39,936 nucleotides of DNA from an uncultured Clostridia bacterium (GCA_946182865.1 CAMHAV010000007.1:1-39936), one strand, 5' to 3'. Counted from the first letter of the stretch, positions 31,431 to 39,422 are shown. A program made the numbers and translations. Notes: a model not told the origin generated them from the sequence alone.

Positions 31431-32306
31431 TTGGGCAGGATCGGGAAAATCAGCGCTTTGGGGATGTCGGATGATGAGCGGCATTTGTGGTCGGAAGAGG
31501 ACGAGGAATTTGTCATCGTCACGCGGGGCGGCAAACCGTCGCGTTTCTTTAGGGATGAGGATGAAACCGCCCATTGCATGATGTCGTTTATTGCCTGTGT
31601 GAACCCCGCAACAGGGGACATCTCCCGCAAAACGAGCGAGCTTTCGTGGAAGTTTCCCAATGACCGTGAACGTCCCGACGAATATCTGACATTTTTTGAA
31701 CCCAATACCGTTTACAGAATCATCGGCAGACGGCACAGAACATGCGATTATATTTACCCGCTGAAGACGCTGGAGGAAATGGATCCGGAAACGGCGGCCG
31801 TGAAATATCCGCCGCTCAGGAAGGTGATAGAGGACTATCGCAAGGTACAGACCTTGCAGTCGCAGGTTTTCGGACAGATCGCGCTCAACAAGGAAATGAA
31901 CTGGTACGAAGGGGAGGGAAACTGGTGCGGCGAGCCTATCCGCTTTTCGTTTGAAGTGGAGGACATCAGAAACGTCAGACGCGCCATGAAGCGGACGGAG
32001 CGAATCTTTGCCAAAGCGGAGGCGCTTGACCGGAAAATGCGCAAAGCCGCGGCAAGGGAGTTGACCGAATTGGCGGATGAATGGCAGGACAGCGACGATG
32101 ACGACTGTGACGAGGACGACGAAAAAGAACGTCCCGCGATTACCGGGGAGGAATTTGCCCGCCGCCTGCGTCCTTCGGAAATCGCGATCGACCCCTATGG
32201 CGAATTTGTCTTTTACTATGAGGATGACAATCTGTTTTTCGGACACGCCGTGTCGGTGTCTGTCAGCGAGCGGGGGAGCGTGCAGCAGGTGCAGATGGAG
32301 GGATAG
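31431..32306 (+). CDS. DUF2262-like cytoplasmic protein
   Basis: About 291 aa. The C-terminal ~70 residues (..ALRPSEIAIDPYGEFVFYYEDDNLFFGHAVSVSVSERG.. in outline) resemble DUF2262 proteins, which are soluble and of unknown function; the central helix (residues ~180-215) is charged and followed by a run of acidic residues (DSDDDDCDEDDEKE). The start is not clear: TTG 31431 has AAAGGGG 9 nt upstream, ATG 31464 is an in-frame alternative, and a well-placed ATG at 31426 is out of frame, which could mean a small frameshift near the start. It is 19 nt after the preceding gene. Confidence 0.65.
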   Translation: MGRIGKISALGMSDDERHLWSEEDEEFVIVTRGGKPSRFFRDEDETAHCMMSFIACVNPATGDISRKTSELSWKFPNDRERPDEYLTFFEPNTVYRIIGRRHRTCDYIYPLKTLEEMDPETAAVKYPPLRKVIEDYRKVQTLQSQVFGQIALNKEMNWYEGEGNWCGEPIRFSFEVEDIRNVRRAMKRTERIFAKAEALDRKMRKAAARELTELADEWQDSDDDDCDEDDEKERPAITGEEFARRLRPSEIAIDPYGEFVFYYEDDNLFFGHAVSVSVSERGSVQQVQMEG

Positions 32307-32324
32307 GCGAAAATTCAGATAAAC

Positions 32325-32351
32325 GTGAAGTGTGAAATGTGAAGTGTGAAA
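32325..32351 (+). repeat. 13-bp direct repeat GTGAAGTGTGAAA
   Basis: Two exact copies (32325-32337 and 32339-32351), offset 14 bp, in the gap before the rplU promoter. This GTGAA-rich motif recalls intergenic repeats of gut Clostridia. Nothing else recognised between 32307 and 32383. Confidence 0.8.
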
Positions 32352-32383
32352 ATTGATTTCCCTGAAAACGCCGAAAAAAAGAC

Positions 32384-32412
32384 TTGACATGCTTGCCAAA
32401 GAATGCTATAAT
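32384..32412 (+). promoter_or_regulatory. Consensus promoter of rplU-prp-rpmA
   Basis: TTGACA (32384-32389), 17-bp spacer, TATAAT (32407-32412): a perfect SigA consensus, as expected for a highly expressed ribosomal protein operon. Confidence 0.92.
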
Positions 32413-32418
32413 CATTAA

Positions 32419-32521
32419 GCCGCTTATTGCGGGCTTTGTCAAGTCGGACGGAAAAATGCAGAAAAAGTCCGTCTGCGCCCGACAGTAGCGAGTCTTTGAA
32501 TAAGGCAGGTGCCGTAAAATT
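32419..32521 (+). promoter_or_regulatory. Probable L21 leader (autoregulatory ribosomal protein leader)
   Basis: A ~100-nt leader with a long-range stem: GTCGG-ACGGA (about 32444-32453) can pair with TCCGT and CCCGAC further on, and the region just before the start reads ..GAGTCTTTGAATAAGGCAGGTG... Firmicutes rplU leaders are known to bind L21; I infer this from position and length, not from a covariance match. Confidence 0.55.
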
Positions 32522-32827
32522 ATGTACGCAGTTATCGAGACAGGCGGAAAGCAGTTCAAGGTAGAGCAGGGCGATGAAATCTATGCCGAGCTTCTGAACG
32601 CTGAGGCAGACGACGTCGTAGAGCTGAAAGTGGTGGCTCTCGGCGGCGAGGACGGAATCAAGGTTGGCAATGACGTTGCCGGCACAAAGGTTCTGGCGAA
32701 GGTCGTCAAGAACGGTAAGGCGAAGAAGATCACCGTCTTCACCTACAAGCCCAAGAAGAGCTCTTCCCGCAAGATGGGTCACAGACAGCCCTACACCAAG
32801 CTCGCGATCACCGAGATTATCGCGTAA
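32522..32827 (+). CDS. rplU: Ribosomal protein bL21
   Basis: 101-aa 50S protein; [25 protein letters not shown] at the N-terminus and ..[40 protein letters not shown] at the C-terminus are diagnostic. First gene of the rplU-prp-rpmA operon with a consensus promoter and a leader. The AGGCAGGTG sequence ~11 nt before the ATG is part of the leader. prp starts 9 nt after its stop. Confidence 0.98.
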   Translation: MYAVIETGGKQFKVEQGDEIYAELLNAEADDVVELKVVALGGEDGIKVGNDVAGTKVLAKVVKNGKAKKITVFTYKPKKSSSRKMGHRQPYTKLAITEIIA

Positions 32828-32835
32828 TTTCCGCT

Positions 32836-33156
32836 GTGATTGCAGTCAGATTTGAATCCGCGGACGGCGGCGCTGTCCTGACGGGATTCCGTGTGAGCGG
32901 TCATACGGGCGTGAGAGGCGAATCGGTCGTTTGCGCGGCGGTTTCCTCGGCTTGCTATATGGCGGCGAACACCATCACAGAGGTTCTGGGCGTTGACGCT
33001 CAGATCACAGTAAACGACGGATATATGCGTGTGGCAGCGGTCGGTGACGACCTGCCGAAGGTGCAGATTGTTCTGCGGGGGCTGCGGCTCCATCTGGAAC
33101 AGCTCGCGCAGCAGTATCCGGACAAGATCAAGATAACATATACGGAGGTGCAGTAA
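32836..33156 (+). CDS. prp: Ribosomal-processing cysteine protease Prp
   Basis: 106-aa cysteine protease that removes the N-terminal extension of L27 in Firmicutes lacking the short L27. The catalytic dyad is visible as H23 in ..VSGHTG.. and C33 in ..VVCAAVSSACYM... Start codon GTG 32836, without a good ribosome binding site, consistent with coupling to rplU. The rpmA ATG follows its stop directly. Its presence fits the extended L27 encoded next door. Confidence 0.95.
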   Translation: MIAVRFESADGGAVLTGFRVSGHTGVRGESVVCAAVSSACYMAANTITEVLGVDAQITVNDGYMRVAAVGDDLPKVQIVLRGLRLHLEQLAQQYPDKIKITYTEVQ

Positions 33157-33441
33157 ATGCTTCAGGTTAATATTCAGCTTTTCGCTCATAAAAAAGGTAT
33201 GGGTTCCACCAAGAACGGCAGAGACTCCGAGTCCAAGCGTCTTGGCGCGAAGAGAGCGGACGGTCAGTTCGTTCTCGCAGGCAATGTCCTCGTTCGTCAG
33301 AGAGGCACCAAAATCCATCCCGGCGCAAACGTCGGCAAGGGCGGCGACGATACCCTCTTTGCGACCTGCGACGGTATCCTTCGCTTCGAGAGAATGGGCA
33401 GAGACCGCAAGAAGGCTTCTGTTTATCCCGTCGAGCAATAA
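33157..33441 (+). CDS. rpmA: Ribosomal protein bL27 with cleavable N-terminal extension
   Basis: 94-aa 50S protein reaching the peptidyl-transferase centre. The first nine residues MLQVNIQLF precede [15 protein letters not shown], i.e. the Prp cleavage site F-AHKKG. Diagnostic ..[14 protein letters not shown].. style core and ..[23 protein letters not shown].. ACGGAGG sits upstream of the ATG, inside prp. Followed by a terminator. Confidence 0.98.
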   Translation: MLQVNIQLFAHKKGMGSTKNGRDSESKRLGAKRADGQFVLAGNVLVRQRGTKIHPGANVGKGGDDTLFATCDGILRFERMGRDRKKASVYPVEQ

Positions 33442-33512
33442 TTTCAGAATGTGTCGGACTGATTGAGAAGATTCGGAAGAAACGGTCGGACAGCTTTTGT
33501 AAGCAATTCAAC

Positions 33513-33545
33513 AAAACCCGGGATTCTTCGCAGTCTCGGGTTTTT
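33513..33545 (+). terminator. Rho-independent terminator after rpmA
   Basis: AAAACCCGGGA (33513-33523) pairs with TCTCGGGTTTT (one G-U) and is followed by a T-run to 33545. Confidence 0.85.
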
Positions 33546-33566
33546 GGCTATTTTGTGTTGTATTTT

Positions 33567-33607
33567 GGCATATATTCCCCTTGTGGGAAACCGGAGAAAT
33601 ATATGCC
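33567..33607 (+). other. Inverted repeat in the leader of the 33629 gene
   Basis: GGCATATATT (33567-33576) and AATATATGCC (33598-33607) are exact complements, with an inner TTCCC/GGGAA stem (33575-33579, 33585-33589). It ends ~13 nt before the ribosome binding site GGGAGG. No promoter is obvious in the region 33546-33566, so transcription may read through from rpmA. Confidence 0.6.
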
Positions 33608-33628
33608 TTATATTCGGGAGGTTTTAGT

Positions 33629-34084
33629 ATGAAATCCGCATGCAAACTGATTTATGGCTACCTTGCCGTTACCTACGCAATGCTGTTTCTGGGCGTGCTG
33701 GTGAGCGACACGCTCTATGCCGAGCCGAGCAGAATTCTGTGTGCGTCGTCGGTGGAGAGGTACTTTGTCCCCAACATTATGAATGTTCCCACATTCGTGC
33801 CGTGGCTGTTGTTCGTGCTGATGCTGGCGGTTACGGTTGGCTGCGGGTATTTTCTCAAACAGTTCACGCTGGGTATCGGTCTTTCCAACGGGGCATTGGG
33901 CTTGTATACGCTGATCCTTTACGCGCGGGAACTGCGGCATTTCTTCCCGTTCTCTATGTCCCAGCCCACGGTACGTTCGGCGTTTTTGGTCATCGGTTCT
34001 TATCTGATAGTTCTGATTTCGCTTGTTTTGGTGCCGATGATTCTTCTGAGCAAGGAAGACGACGAATTTGACAGGATTTTTTAA
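33629..34084 (+). CDS. Small four-helix membrane protein, unknown
   Basis: 151-aa protein with four predicted membrane segments (about residues 5-25, 55-78, 83-100 and 115-138) and a short acidic C-terminal tail (SKEDDEFDRIF). ATG 33629 follows GGGAGG with 8-nt spacing; the 16 extra ORF-track residues lie in the inverted-repeat leader. Unrecognised. It sits between rpmA and obg, where these two genes are normally adjacent; its own leader hairpin suggests separate control. Confidence 0.65.
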   Translation: MKSACKLIYGYLAVTYAMLFLGVLVSDTLYAEPSRILCASSVERYFVPNIMNVPTFVPWLLFVLMLAVTVGCGYFLKQFTLGIGLSNGALGLYTLILYARELRHFFPFSMSQPTVRSAFLVIGSYLIVLISLVLVPMILLSKEDDEFDRIF

Positions 34085-34130
34085 TAGCGTTCCGGGATGG
34101 AATGATCGGTGACAGGGGGGAATATAAAAC

Positions 34131-35396
34131 ATGTTTATTGACAAGGCAAAAATCAAACTGAAGGCAGGCAACGGCGGCGACGGCGCGGTCTCCTTTCACC
34201 GTGAAAAATATGTGGCGGCGGGCGGCCCCGACGGCGGTGACGGCGGCAAGGGCGGCAATATTGTGTTTGTGGTGTCCACCCATCTTTCCACGCTGGCGGA
34301 TTTCCGCTACAAGCGCAAATACAAGGCGGAGGACGGCGGCAATGGCAAGGCGGGGCGCGGCTTCGGCAAAAAGGGCGCTGATCTGATCGTGGAGGTGCCG
34401 ATGGGTACCGTGGTGCGCGACGCGGAAAGCGGCAGGATTATTGCCGACCTCTCCGACAGTCAGCCGCATGTTATTGCCAAGGGCGGCAAGGGCGGCTGGG
34501 GCAATACCCATTTTGCTACCCCTACCCGACAGGTGCCGAAATTTGCCAAACCCGGCATCCCCGGCGAGGAATTGGAAGTGGTGCTGGAACTCAAGCTGCT
34601 GGCGGATGTGGGACTGGTTGGCTTTCCCAACGTCGGCAAGTCTTCGCTCATCAACGAGGTGAGCGAGGCCAATTCCGTGGTGGGCAACTATCATTTTACC
34701 ACCGTCGAGCCGGTGCTCGGTGTGGTGCGCCGCGCGGAGGGGCAGTCCTTTGTGATGGCGGATATCCCCGGCCTGATCGAGGGCGCGGGGGACGGCGTGG
34801 GTCTCGGTCACGAATTCCTGCGCCATGTCGATCGCTGCCGTCTGTTGGTGCATATCGTGGACGTTTCGGGCAGTGAGGGACGTGCCCCCATCGAGGATTT
34901 TGAAACCATCAACGCGGAGCTGTCCAAATACAGCGAGGAATTGGCCCAGCGTCCCATGATCGTGGCGGGCAACAAGATCGACCTTGCGGACGAGGAACAG
35001 CTCAAGCGGGTGGAGGAATATATCCGCGGCAAGGGGTATGACTATTTCCCGATGTCCGCACCGATCCACTACGGTGTAGACGAGTTGATCGCCAAGATCG
35101 TGGAAATGCTCTCCAAACTGCCGCCCATCGCGGTGTATGAGCCGGAGCCGGTGGTCATGGAACAGGTGGAGGACAAGCGCGAATTCCACATCACCAAGCA
35201 GGACGGGGTCTATTTTGTGGAGGCGCCGTGGCTGCTGTCAATCATGCGGTCGGTCAATTTTGACGATTACGAGTCGATGCAGTATTTTGAGCGCGTGCTC
35301 AATGCCAGCGGCATCATTGACGGTCTTCGCGAAGCGGGCGTGCAGGAGCGCGATACCGTGAGTATTTATGATTTTGAATTTGATTTTGTCAACTGA
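34131..35396 (+). CDS. obg: Obg/CgtA GTPase
   Basis: Essential GTPase in 50S assembly and stringent/stress signalling (421 aa). The glycine-rich Obg fold fills residues 1-158 (..LKAGNGGDGAVSFHREKYVAAGGPDGGDGGKGGN..), then G domain with G1 ..GFPNVGKSSLINE.., G3 ..MADIPGLIEGA.., G4 ..GNKIDLAD.., and the C-terminal OCT domain (about 345-421). ATG after GGGGGG. A 9-bp hairpin overlaps the stop. Length is normal for Firmicutes Obg. Confidence 0.98.
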   Translation: MFIDKAKIKLKAGNGGDGAVSFHREKYVAAGGPDGGDGGKGGNIVFVVSTHLSTLADFRYKRKYKAEDGGNGKAGRGFGKKGADLIVEVPMGTVVRDAESGRIIADLSDSQPHVIAKGGKGGWGNTHFATPTRQVPKFAKPGIPGEELEVVLELKLLADVGLVGFPNVGKSSLINEVSEANSVVGNYHFTTVEPVLGVVRRAEGQSFVMADIPGLIEGAGDGVGLGHEFLRHVDRCRLLVHIVDVSGSEGRAPIEDFETINAELSKYSEELAQRPMIVAGNKIDLADEEQLKRVEEYIRGKGYDYFPMSAPIHYGVDELIAKIVEMLSKLPPIAVYEPEPVVMEQVEDKREFHITKQDGVYFVEAPWLLSIMRSVNFDDYESMQYFERVLNASGIIDGLREAGVQERDTVSIYDFEFDFVN

Positions 35397-35412
35397 TATC
35401 CGTTATCGGTTG
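35390..35412 (+). other. Hairpin overlapping the obg stop codon
   Basis: CAACTGATA (35390-35398) and TATCGGTTG (35404-35412) form a 9-bp stem (one G-U) with a 5-nt loop. No T-run follows (TAAAATAG), so weak termination or mRNA stabilisation are the options. Confidence 0.4.
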
Positions 35413-35444
35413 TAAAATAGTAAGAAACAGAGGAGATTATGACA

Positions 35445-36845
35445 ATGAAAGAACAGACTTACGCAGACAAGCTCCGCGAGGAGCTGACCTACAATCCGAA
35501 GCACGGCAGCGCCGCCATGAAAGAGGACGAAATCAAGCGCGCCGACGAATTTTGCGAGGATTACAAGGACTTCCTGGACAACGCCAAAACCGAGCGCGAG
35601 GCGACCGCCGAAGCGGTCAAGCTGGCGGAAATCGCGGGCTTTGTTCCCTTTGAAAAGGGTAAGGTTTACACAGCGGGTCAGAAGGTCTACCGCGTCAACC
35701 GCGGCAAGGCCATCATGCTGGCGGTGATCGGCAAAAAGTCCGTCAAGGAGGGCGTGCGTCTGGCGATTGCTCACATTGACTCGCCCCGTCTCGACCTCAA
35801 ACCCAACCCCCTCTTTGAATCCGACGAGCTGGCCATGCTCAAAACCCACTATTACGGCGGCATCAAGAAGTACCAGTGGACGACTATTCCGCTGGCCATG
35901 CACGGCGTGATTGTGCTGAAAAACGGCGAAAAGATCGAGTTTCGTCTGGGAGAAGAGGAGGGAGATCCCCAGTTCTGCATCACCGACATTCTGCCTCACC
36001 TCGGTGCGGAGCAGGCCAAGAAGCCTCTCGGTACCGCTATTCCCGGCGAGAACCTCAACATTCTCGTGGGCAGCCGCGCCATTGAGGGCGACAAGGGGAC
36101 CGATCTGGTCAAGCTGAATGTGCTCAGACTTCTTAATGAACAGTACGGCATCGTCGAGTCGGATTTTCTTTCGGCGGAGATCGAATTTGTTCCCGCGGCC
36201 AAGGCGCGCGATGTGGGATTTGACCGCTCGATGATCGGTTCCTACGGTCACGATGACCGCGTATGCGCTTATCCCGCGCTCATGGCGGCGCTGACCTGCA
36301 ACAATCCCGATTACACCGCGATCACCGTTCTCACGGACAAAGAGGAAATCGGCAGTGAGGGCAATACCGGCTTGCAGTCCGCGTATATGAAATACTTCAT
36401 CTATGATCTCGCGGATATGCAGAGCGTGGACGGCCGCGATGTGCTGTCCGCCTCCGAATGCCTGTCCGCGGACGTGAACGCGGCCTACGATCCGATCTAT
36501 GCCGATGCTTACGAGAAGCGCAATTCCTGCTATCTCAACAAGGGCGTGTGCATTACCAAATACACCGGCGCACGCGGCAAGAGCGGCACTTCGGATGCTT
36601 CCGCCGAATATATGGCCAGAATCAGGGCGCTGCTCGACCGCAAAAACATCCTGTGGCAGATCGGTGAGCTGGGCAAGGTAGATGTCGGCGGCGGCGGAAC
36701 GGTTGCCAAGTTCGTTTCCAATCTGGATGTGGACACAGTAGACATGGGCGTCCCCGTGCTTTCCATGCATGCGCCGTGGGAGATCGTGGCGAAGATTGAC
36801 GTTTACATGGCCTACAGAGCGTTCTATGAGTTCTTTCTTGATTAA
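35445..36845 (+). CDS. M18 family aminopeptidase
   Basis: Cytoplasmic dinuclear-zinc aminopeptidase, 466 aa, which removes N-terminal (often acidic) residues. Metal-ligand motifs: ..LAIAHIDSPRLDLKP.. (first His/Asp), ..SYGHDDRVCAYPAL.., ..VLTDKEEIGSEGNTG.., and C-terminal ..VPVLSMHAPWE.. with the last His ligand. M18 enzymes form dodecamers. ATG 35445 has AGGAG 9 nt upstream; ATG 35439 has only 3 nt and is the alternative. It follows obg by ~48 nt and ends at a terminator. Confidence 0.93.
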   Translation: MKEQTYADKLREELTYNPKHGSAAMKEDEIKRADEFCEDYKDFLDNAKTEREATAEAVKLAEIAGFVPFEKGKVYTAGQKVYRVNRGKAIMLAVIGKKSVKEGVRLAIAHIDSPRLDLKPNPLFESDELAMLKTHYYGGIKKYQWTTIPLAMHGVIVLKNGEKIEFRLGEEEGDPQFCITDILPHLGAEQAKKPLGTAIPGENLNILVGSRAIEGDKGTDLVKLNVLRLLNEQYGIVESDFLSAEIEFVPAAKARDVGFDRSMIGSYGHDDRVCAYPALMAALTCNNPDYTAITVLTDKEEIGSEGNTGLQSAYMKYFIYDLADMQSVDGRDVLSASECLSADVNAAYDPIYADAYEKRNSCYLNKGVCITKYTGARGKSGTSDASAEYMARIRALLDRKNILWQIGELGKVDVGGGGTVAKFVSNLDVDTVDMGVPVLSMHAPWEIVAKIDVYMAYRAFYEFFLD

Positions 36846-36870
36846 TCGCTAATAATTACATTTTCACCGG

Positions 36871-36914
36871 GATGCCGCGGGACAGCGAAAGCTGAACCGT
36901 GGCATCTCTTTTTT
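36871..36914 (+). terminator. Rho-independent terminator after the M18 gene
   Basis: GATGCCGCGG (36871-36880) pairs with CCGTGGCATC (36897-36906, one G-U) and is followed by TCTTTTTT. Confidence 0.88.
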
Positions 36915-36946
36915 ATTACATTTTTATAACATATTATAAAAAACAA

Positions 36947-36975
36947 TTGAATTTTAAAATCAATTTTGGTATAAT
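36947..36975 (+). promoter_or_regulatory. Promoter of cotH-like gene
   Basis: TTGAAT (36947-36952), 17-bp spacer, TATAAT (36970-36975) preceded by TGG (extended -10). Transcription would start near 36982. Confidence 0.82.
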
Positions 36976-36994
36976 GATTAGAGTCATTCGTTTA

Positions 36995-37024
36995 TACGAT
37001 TCTTCTTTTATTTGAAGGATCGTA
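36995..37024 (+). other. Leader hairpin before the CotH-like gene
   Basis: TACGATTCTTC (36995-37005) and GAAGGATCGTA (37014-37024) form an 11-bp stem (one G-U) with an 8-nt T-rich loop, ending ~15 nt before the ribosome binding site GAAAGAAGG. Possible attenuator or stabilising element. Confidence 0.5.
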
Positions 37025-37055
37025 TGCCAGCCCGTTGAAAGAAGGCGTTATATGG

Positions 37056-38570
37056 ATGAAAAAGATCATAGCCAGTTTATTGGCGGGGGCTGTTTTGCTG
37101 ACGCTTCTCAATATCGTGCAGATTTCCCCGGCGCGTCTGCAAGGAGACGGCTTGTTTGTGGATGATGGGGAGAATGCCGGCGCGGTGGATGAGGAGGCGC
37201 TTTACCGCGAATTGTTCGACCCGAACAGTGAGGTGGATATTGCCATCGACATTTCCAAGGAACAGATCGCCAATATTCAGAAAGATTACGAATATTACAG
37301 CCAGATGGGGGCCAAATCCACCACCTATCGCATGGCGGACAGCGTGACCTTTACGGTCAACGGCAAAAAATACGTGATCGAGGAAGTCGGCATCCGCATG
37401 AAAGGCAGCACCTCCCGCTGCAATTTTTTCAATGACTTTTTCGGTATCTATAATCTGATCAATTTCCGTATCAGCTTCAACCGTACCTTTGACGACGTGA
37501 GCGAGTATGAGATGGACGCAAAGGTGTGGGACAGTGAGGAAGAACGCGAGCAGCGCCGGAAGCGCACCTTTGCCACGTTGAAAACGATGGAACTGAAATG
37601 GAATATCAACGCGGACAACACCTATGTGCGCAACGGCTATGTCAATGAGGTGTTCCGTGATTACGGCATTCCCGTGCAGAAAAGCCATTTGTCAACGCTG
37701 GCGCTGGGCGGCAGCCGTCTGGGCATTTACCGCTTTTTTGAGCCGATAGACGAGAATTTTATCCACCGTTATTTCCCGCAGGAGGATTGGGGCGGCGATC
37801 TCTATAAAGTGAGGGGAATCGACGCAACGCCCGCTACCTTTCTGCCGATTACTACCTACGGCGTCAACCATAAGAACAAAGCCGAATATTACAATTACGA
37901 TCTGAAAACCAATAAAACCACCTCCCAACACGAGAGCATGCGGCGGCTGCTGGAGGTCATCAACCGTCCTCATGTGACCCGGGAGGAATTGGACAGCGTC
38001 GCGGACACCGATGAACTGGCACTTTTTTCCGCCATTAATTTTGCCATGGGCAATCAGGACGATATGCGCTGCAATTACAATAATTTATACGTCTACTTCC
38101 GCCAAAGCGACGGCAAAGCGGTGTTTCTCCCTTATGACTGCGAGGTTGTGATGGGGGCTACCTATGTATGGAATCCTCCCGGCAACGGTCTGACGGAGGT
38201 TTCTCCCTATTATGACTACAATTACCGCTATGACAACAATCAGGAAAATCCCCTTATGCGGCAGGTGGTGATCGAGGGCGGTTATTATACCGATCAATAC
38301 ACTGCCTATCTGCGTGATGTGGCCGGCAGCAAATGGATGAACATGCAGACCTTTGAGGCGTATTACGAGCCGATTGCCGCCCATTACAGCGACAAGTTGA
38401 TTTCCAAATACAATTTTATGAGTACCATTCACAAAAATATCGAGTTTTCCCTGGAAGGCGGCGAGGATTACAACGGCAATATGTCAGTGGCCGAGTTCAT
38501 GGAAAAAATGAAAGAGAATATCGCGAAGAACACACAAAACACAGAAGACACAGCGGAAAGGACGGACTGA
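37056..38570 (+). CDS. CotH-like kinase domain protein
   Basis: 504-aa exported protein (hydrophobic N-terminus, residues 5-22). The CotH family, named for a Bacillus spore-coat kinase, phosphorylates proteins with an atypical kinase fold. Visible: the ..VGIRMKGSTSRCNF.. strand (start of the fold), ..YRFFEPIDENFIHRYF.., ..LFSAINFAMGNQDDMRCNYNNLYVYF.. and the metal-binding ..FLPYDCEVVMG.. (D361, E363), where the usual PWDxD second Asp is Glu. ATG 37056 has AGAAGG 10 nt upstream; the ORF track starts at a TTG before it. A 4-nt gap to the next gene implies coupling. Substrate unknown. Confidence 0.85.
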   Translation: MKKIIASLLAGAVLLTLLNIVQISPARLQGDGLFVDDGENAGAVDEEALYRELFDPNSEVDIAIDISKEQIANIQKDYEYYSQMGAKSTTYRMADSVTFTVNGKKYVIEEVGIRMKGSTSRCNFFNDFFGIYNLINFRISFNRTFDDVSEYEMDAKVWDSEEEREQRRKRTFATLKTMELKWNINADNTYVRNGYVNEVFRDYGIPVQKSHLSTLALGGSRLGIYRFFEPIDENFIHRYFPQEDWGGDLYKVRGIDATPATFLPITTYGVNHKNKAEYYNYDLKTNKTTSQHESMRRLLEVINRPHVTREELDSVADTDELALFSAINFAMGNQDDMRCNYNNLYVYFRQSDGKAVFLPYDCEVVMGATYVWNPPGNGLTEVSPYYDYNYRYDNNQENPLMRQVVIEGGYYTDQYTAYLRDVAGSKWMNMQTFEAYYEPIAAHYSDKLISKYNFMSTIHKNIEFSLEGGEDYNGNMSVAEFMEKMKENIAKNTQNTEDTAERTD

Positions 38571-38574
38571 AACC

Positions 38575-39198
38575 ATGTACGGAAAGAACGAGAAGAAAAA
38601 GATGCTTAGCGGCCGATTGTATTGTCCCATGGAGGATGAGGAATTGGCCAAAGACGTCAAGAAGTGCCGTATGTTGGTGCGCCTGTATAACGGTACGACA
38701 GAGGAACAGACGGATTATCGCCGCCAATTGATAGGGGAACTGCTCGGCGGCTGCGGAGAGCGGTGTCATTTTGAGCCGCCGATTCATTTCGATTACGGCT
38801 GCAATACTTATGTCGGGGAGAATTTCTATTCCAATTTCGACTGCATCATTTTGGATGTGAACAAGGTCGTGATCGGTGACAATGTTATGTTTGGCCCCCG
38901 TGTCAATGTCTTTACGGCGGGACATCCCGTCGATCCCGGTGTGCGGTGTGAATGGCTGGAATACGGCTACCCGATTACCATCGGAAACAATGTGTGGGTG
39001 GGCGGCAATACTGTCATCAATCCCGGCGTGACCATCGGGGACAACGTGGTGATCGGTTCCGGCTCGGTCGTGACCAAGGATATTCCCTCCAATGTGGTGG
39101 CAGCGGGGAATCCCTGCCGCGTGATCCGGGAGATCACCGAAAAGGACAGAGAATTCTGGCAGAAGCAGAAAGAAGAATACTTTGCCAACGATGATTGA
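38575..39198 (+). CDS. Maltose/galactoside O-acetyltransferase-like (LbH hexapeptide)
   Basis: Trimeric acetyl-CoA-dependent O-acetyltransferase of the Maa/LacA/NodL group, 207 aa. N-terminal ..KMLSGRLYCPMEDEELAKD.. and the left-handed beta-helix repeats: ..FDYGCNTYVGENFYSNFDCIILDVNKVVIGDNVMFGPRVNVFTAGHPVD.. (catalytic His in TAGHP) and ..ITIGNNVWVGGNTVINPGVTIGDNVVIGSGSVVTKDIPSNVVAAGNPCRVIREI. Starts 4 nt after the CotH stop. The acceptor sugar is unknown. Confidence 0.93.
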   Translation: MYGKNEKKKMLSGRLYCPMEDEELAKDVKKCRMLVRLYNGTTEEQTDYRRQLIGELLGGCGERCHFEPPIHFDYGCNTYVGENFYSNFDCIILDVNKVVIGDNVMFGPRVNVFTAGHPVDPGVRCEWLEYGYPITIGNNVWVGGNTVINPGVTIGDNVVIGSGSVVTKDIPSNVVAAGNPCRVIREITEKDREFWQKQKEEYFANDD

Positions 39199-39313
39199 TC
39201 GGATGTCGATGTTTCTCAAAACGAAAAAAGTGAATGATGTATAAAAAAGGAACGGCATCCAATTCAATCCAAAATCTCCTTATGAAATGGATTATATTTG
39301 TGATTTTGTCTAA

Positions 39314-39342
39314 TTGAATTTGCTGTAACAATACACTATAAT
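39314..39342 (+). promoter_or_regulatory. Promoter of the acidic repeat gene
   Basis: TTGAAT (39314-39319), 17-bp spacer, TATAAT (39337-39342), ~80 bp before the ATG at 39423. The AT-rich stretch 39199-39313 shows only weak inverted repeats (AATCCA/TGGATT) and no clear terminator. Confidence 0.78.
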
Positions 39343-39422
39343 GTTAAGTGGCAATTTAGATAGACGCGGTATCACTGTGTGATGTTGCAAACGGTTTGAA
39401 AAGATAAAAGTGAGGGATTGAT

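Noticed and set aside
30942-32399. 485-aa minus-strand ORF across two genes
   Set aside because: Crosses the gap between two plus-strand genes with good ribosome binding sites, and its sequence has no domain.
35403-36770. 455-aa minus-strand ORF opposite the M18 aminopeptidase
   Set aside because: Shadow of a gene with complete zinc-ligand motifs.
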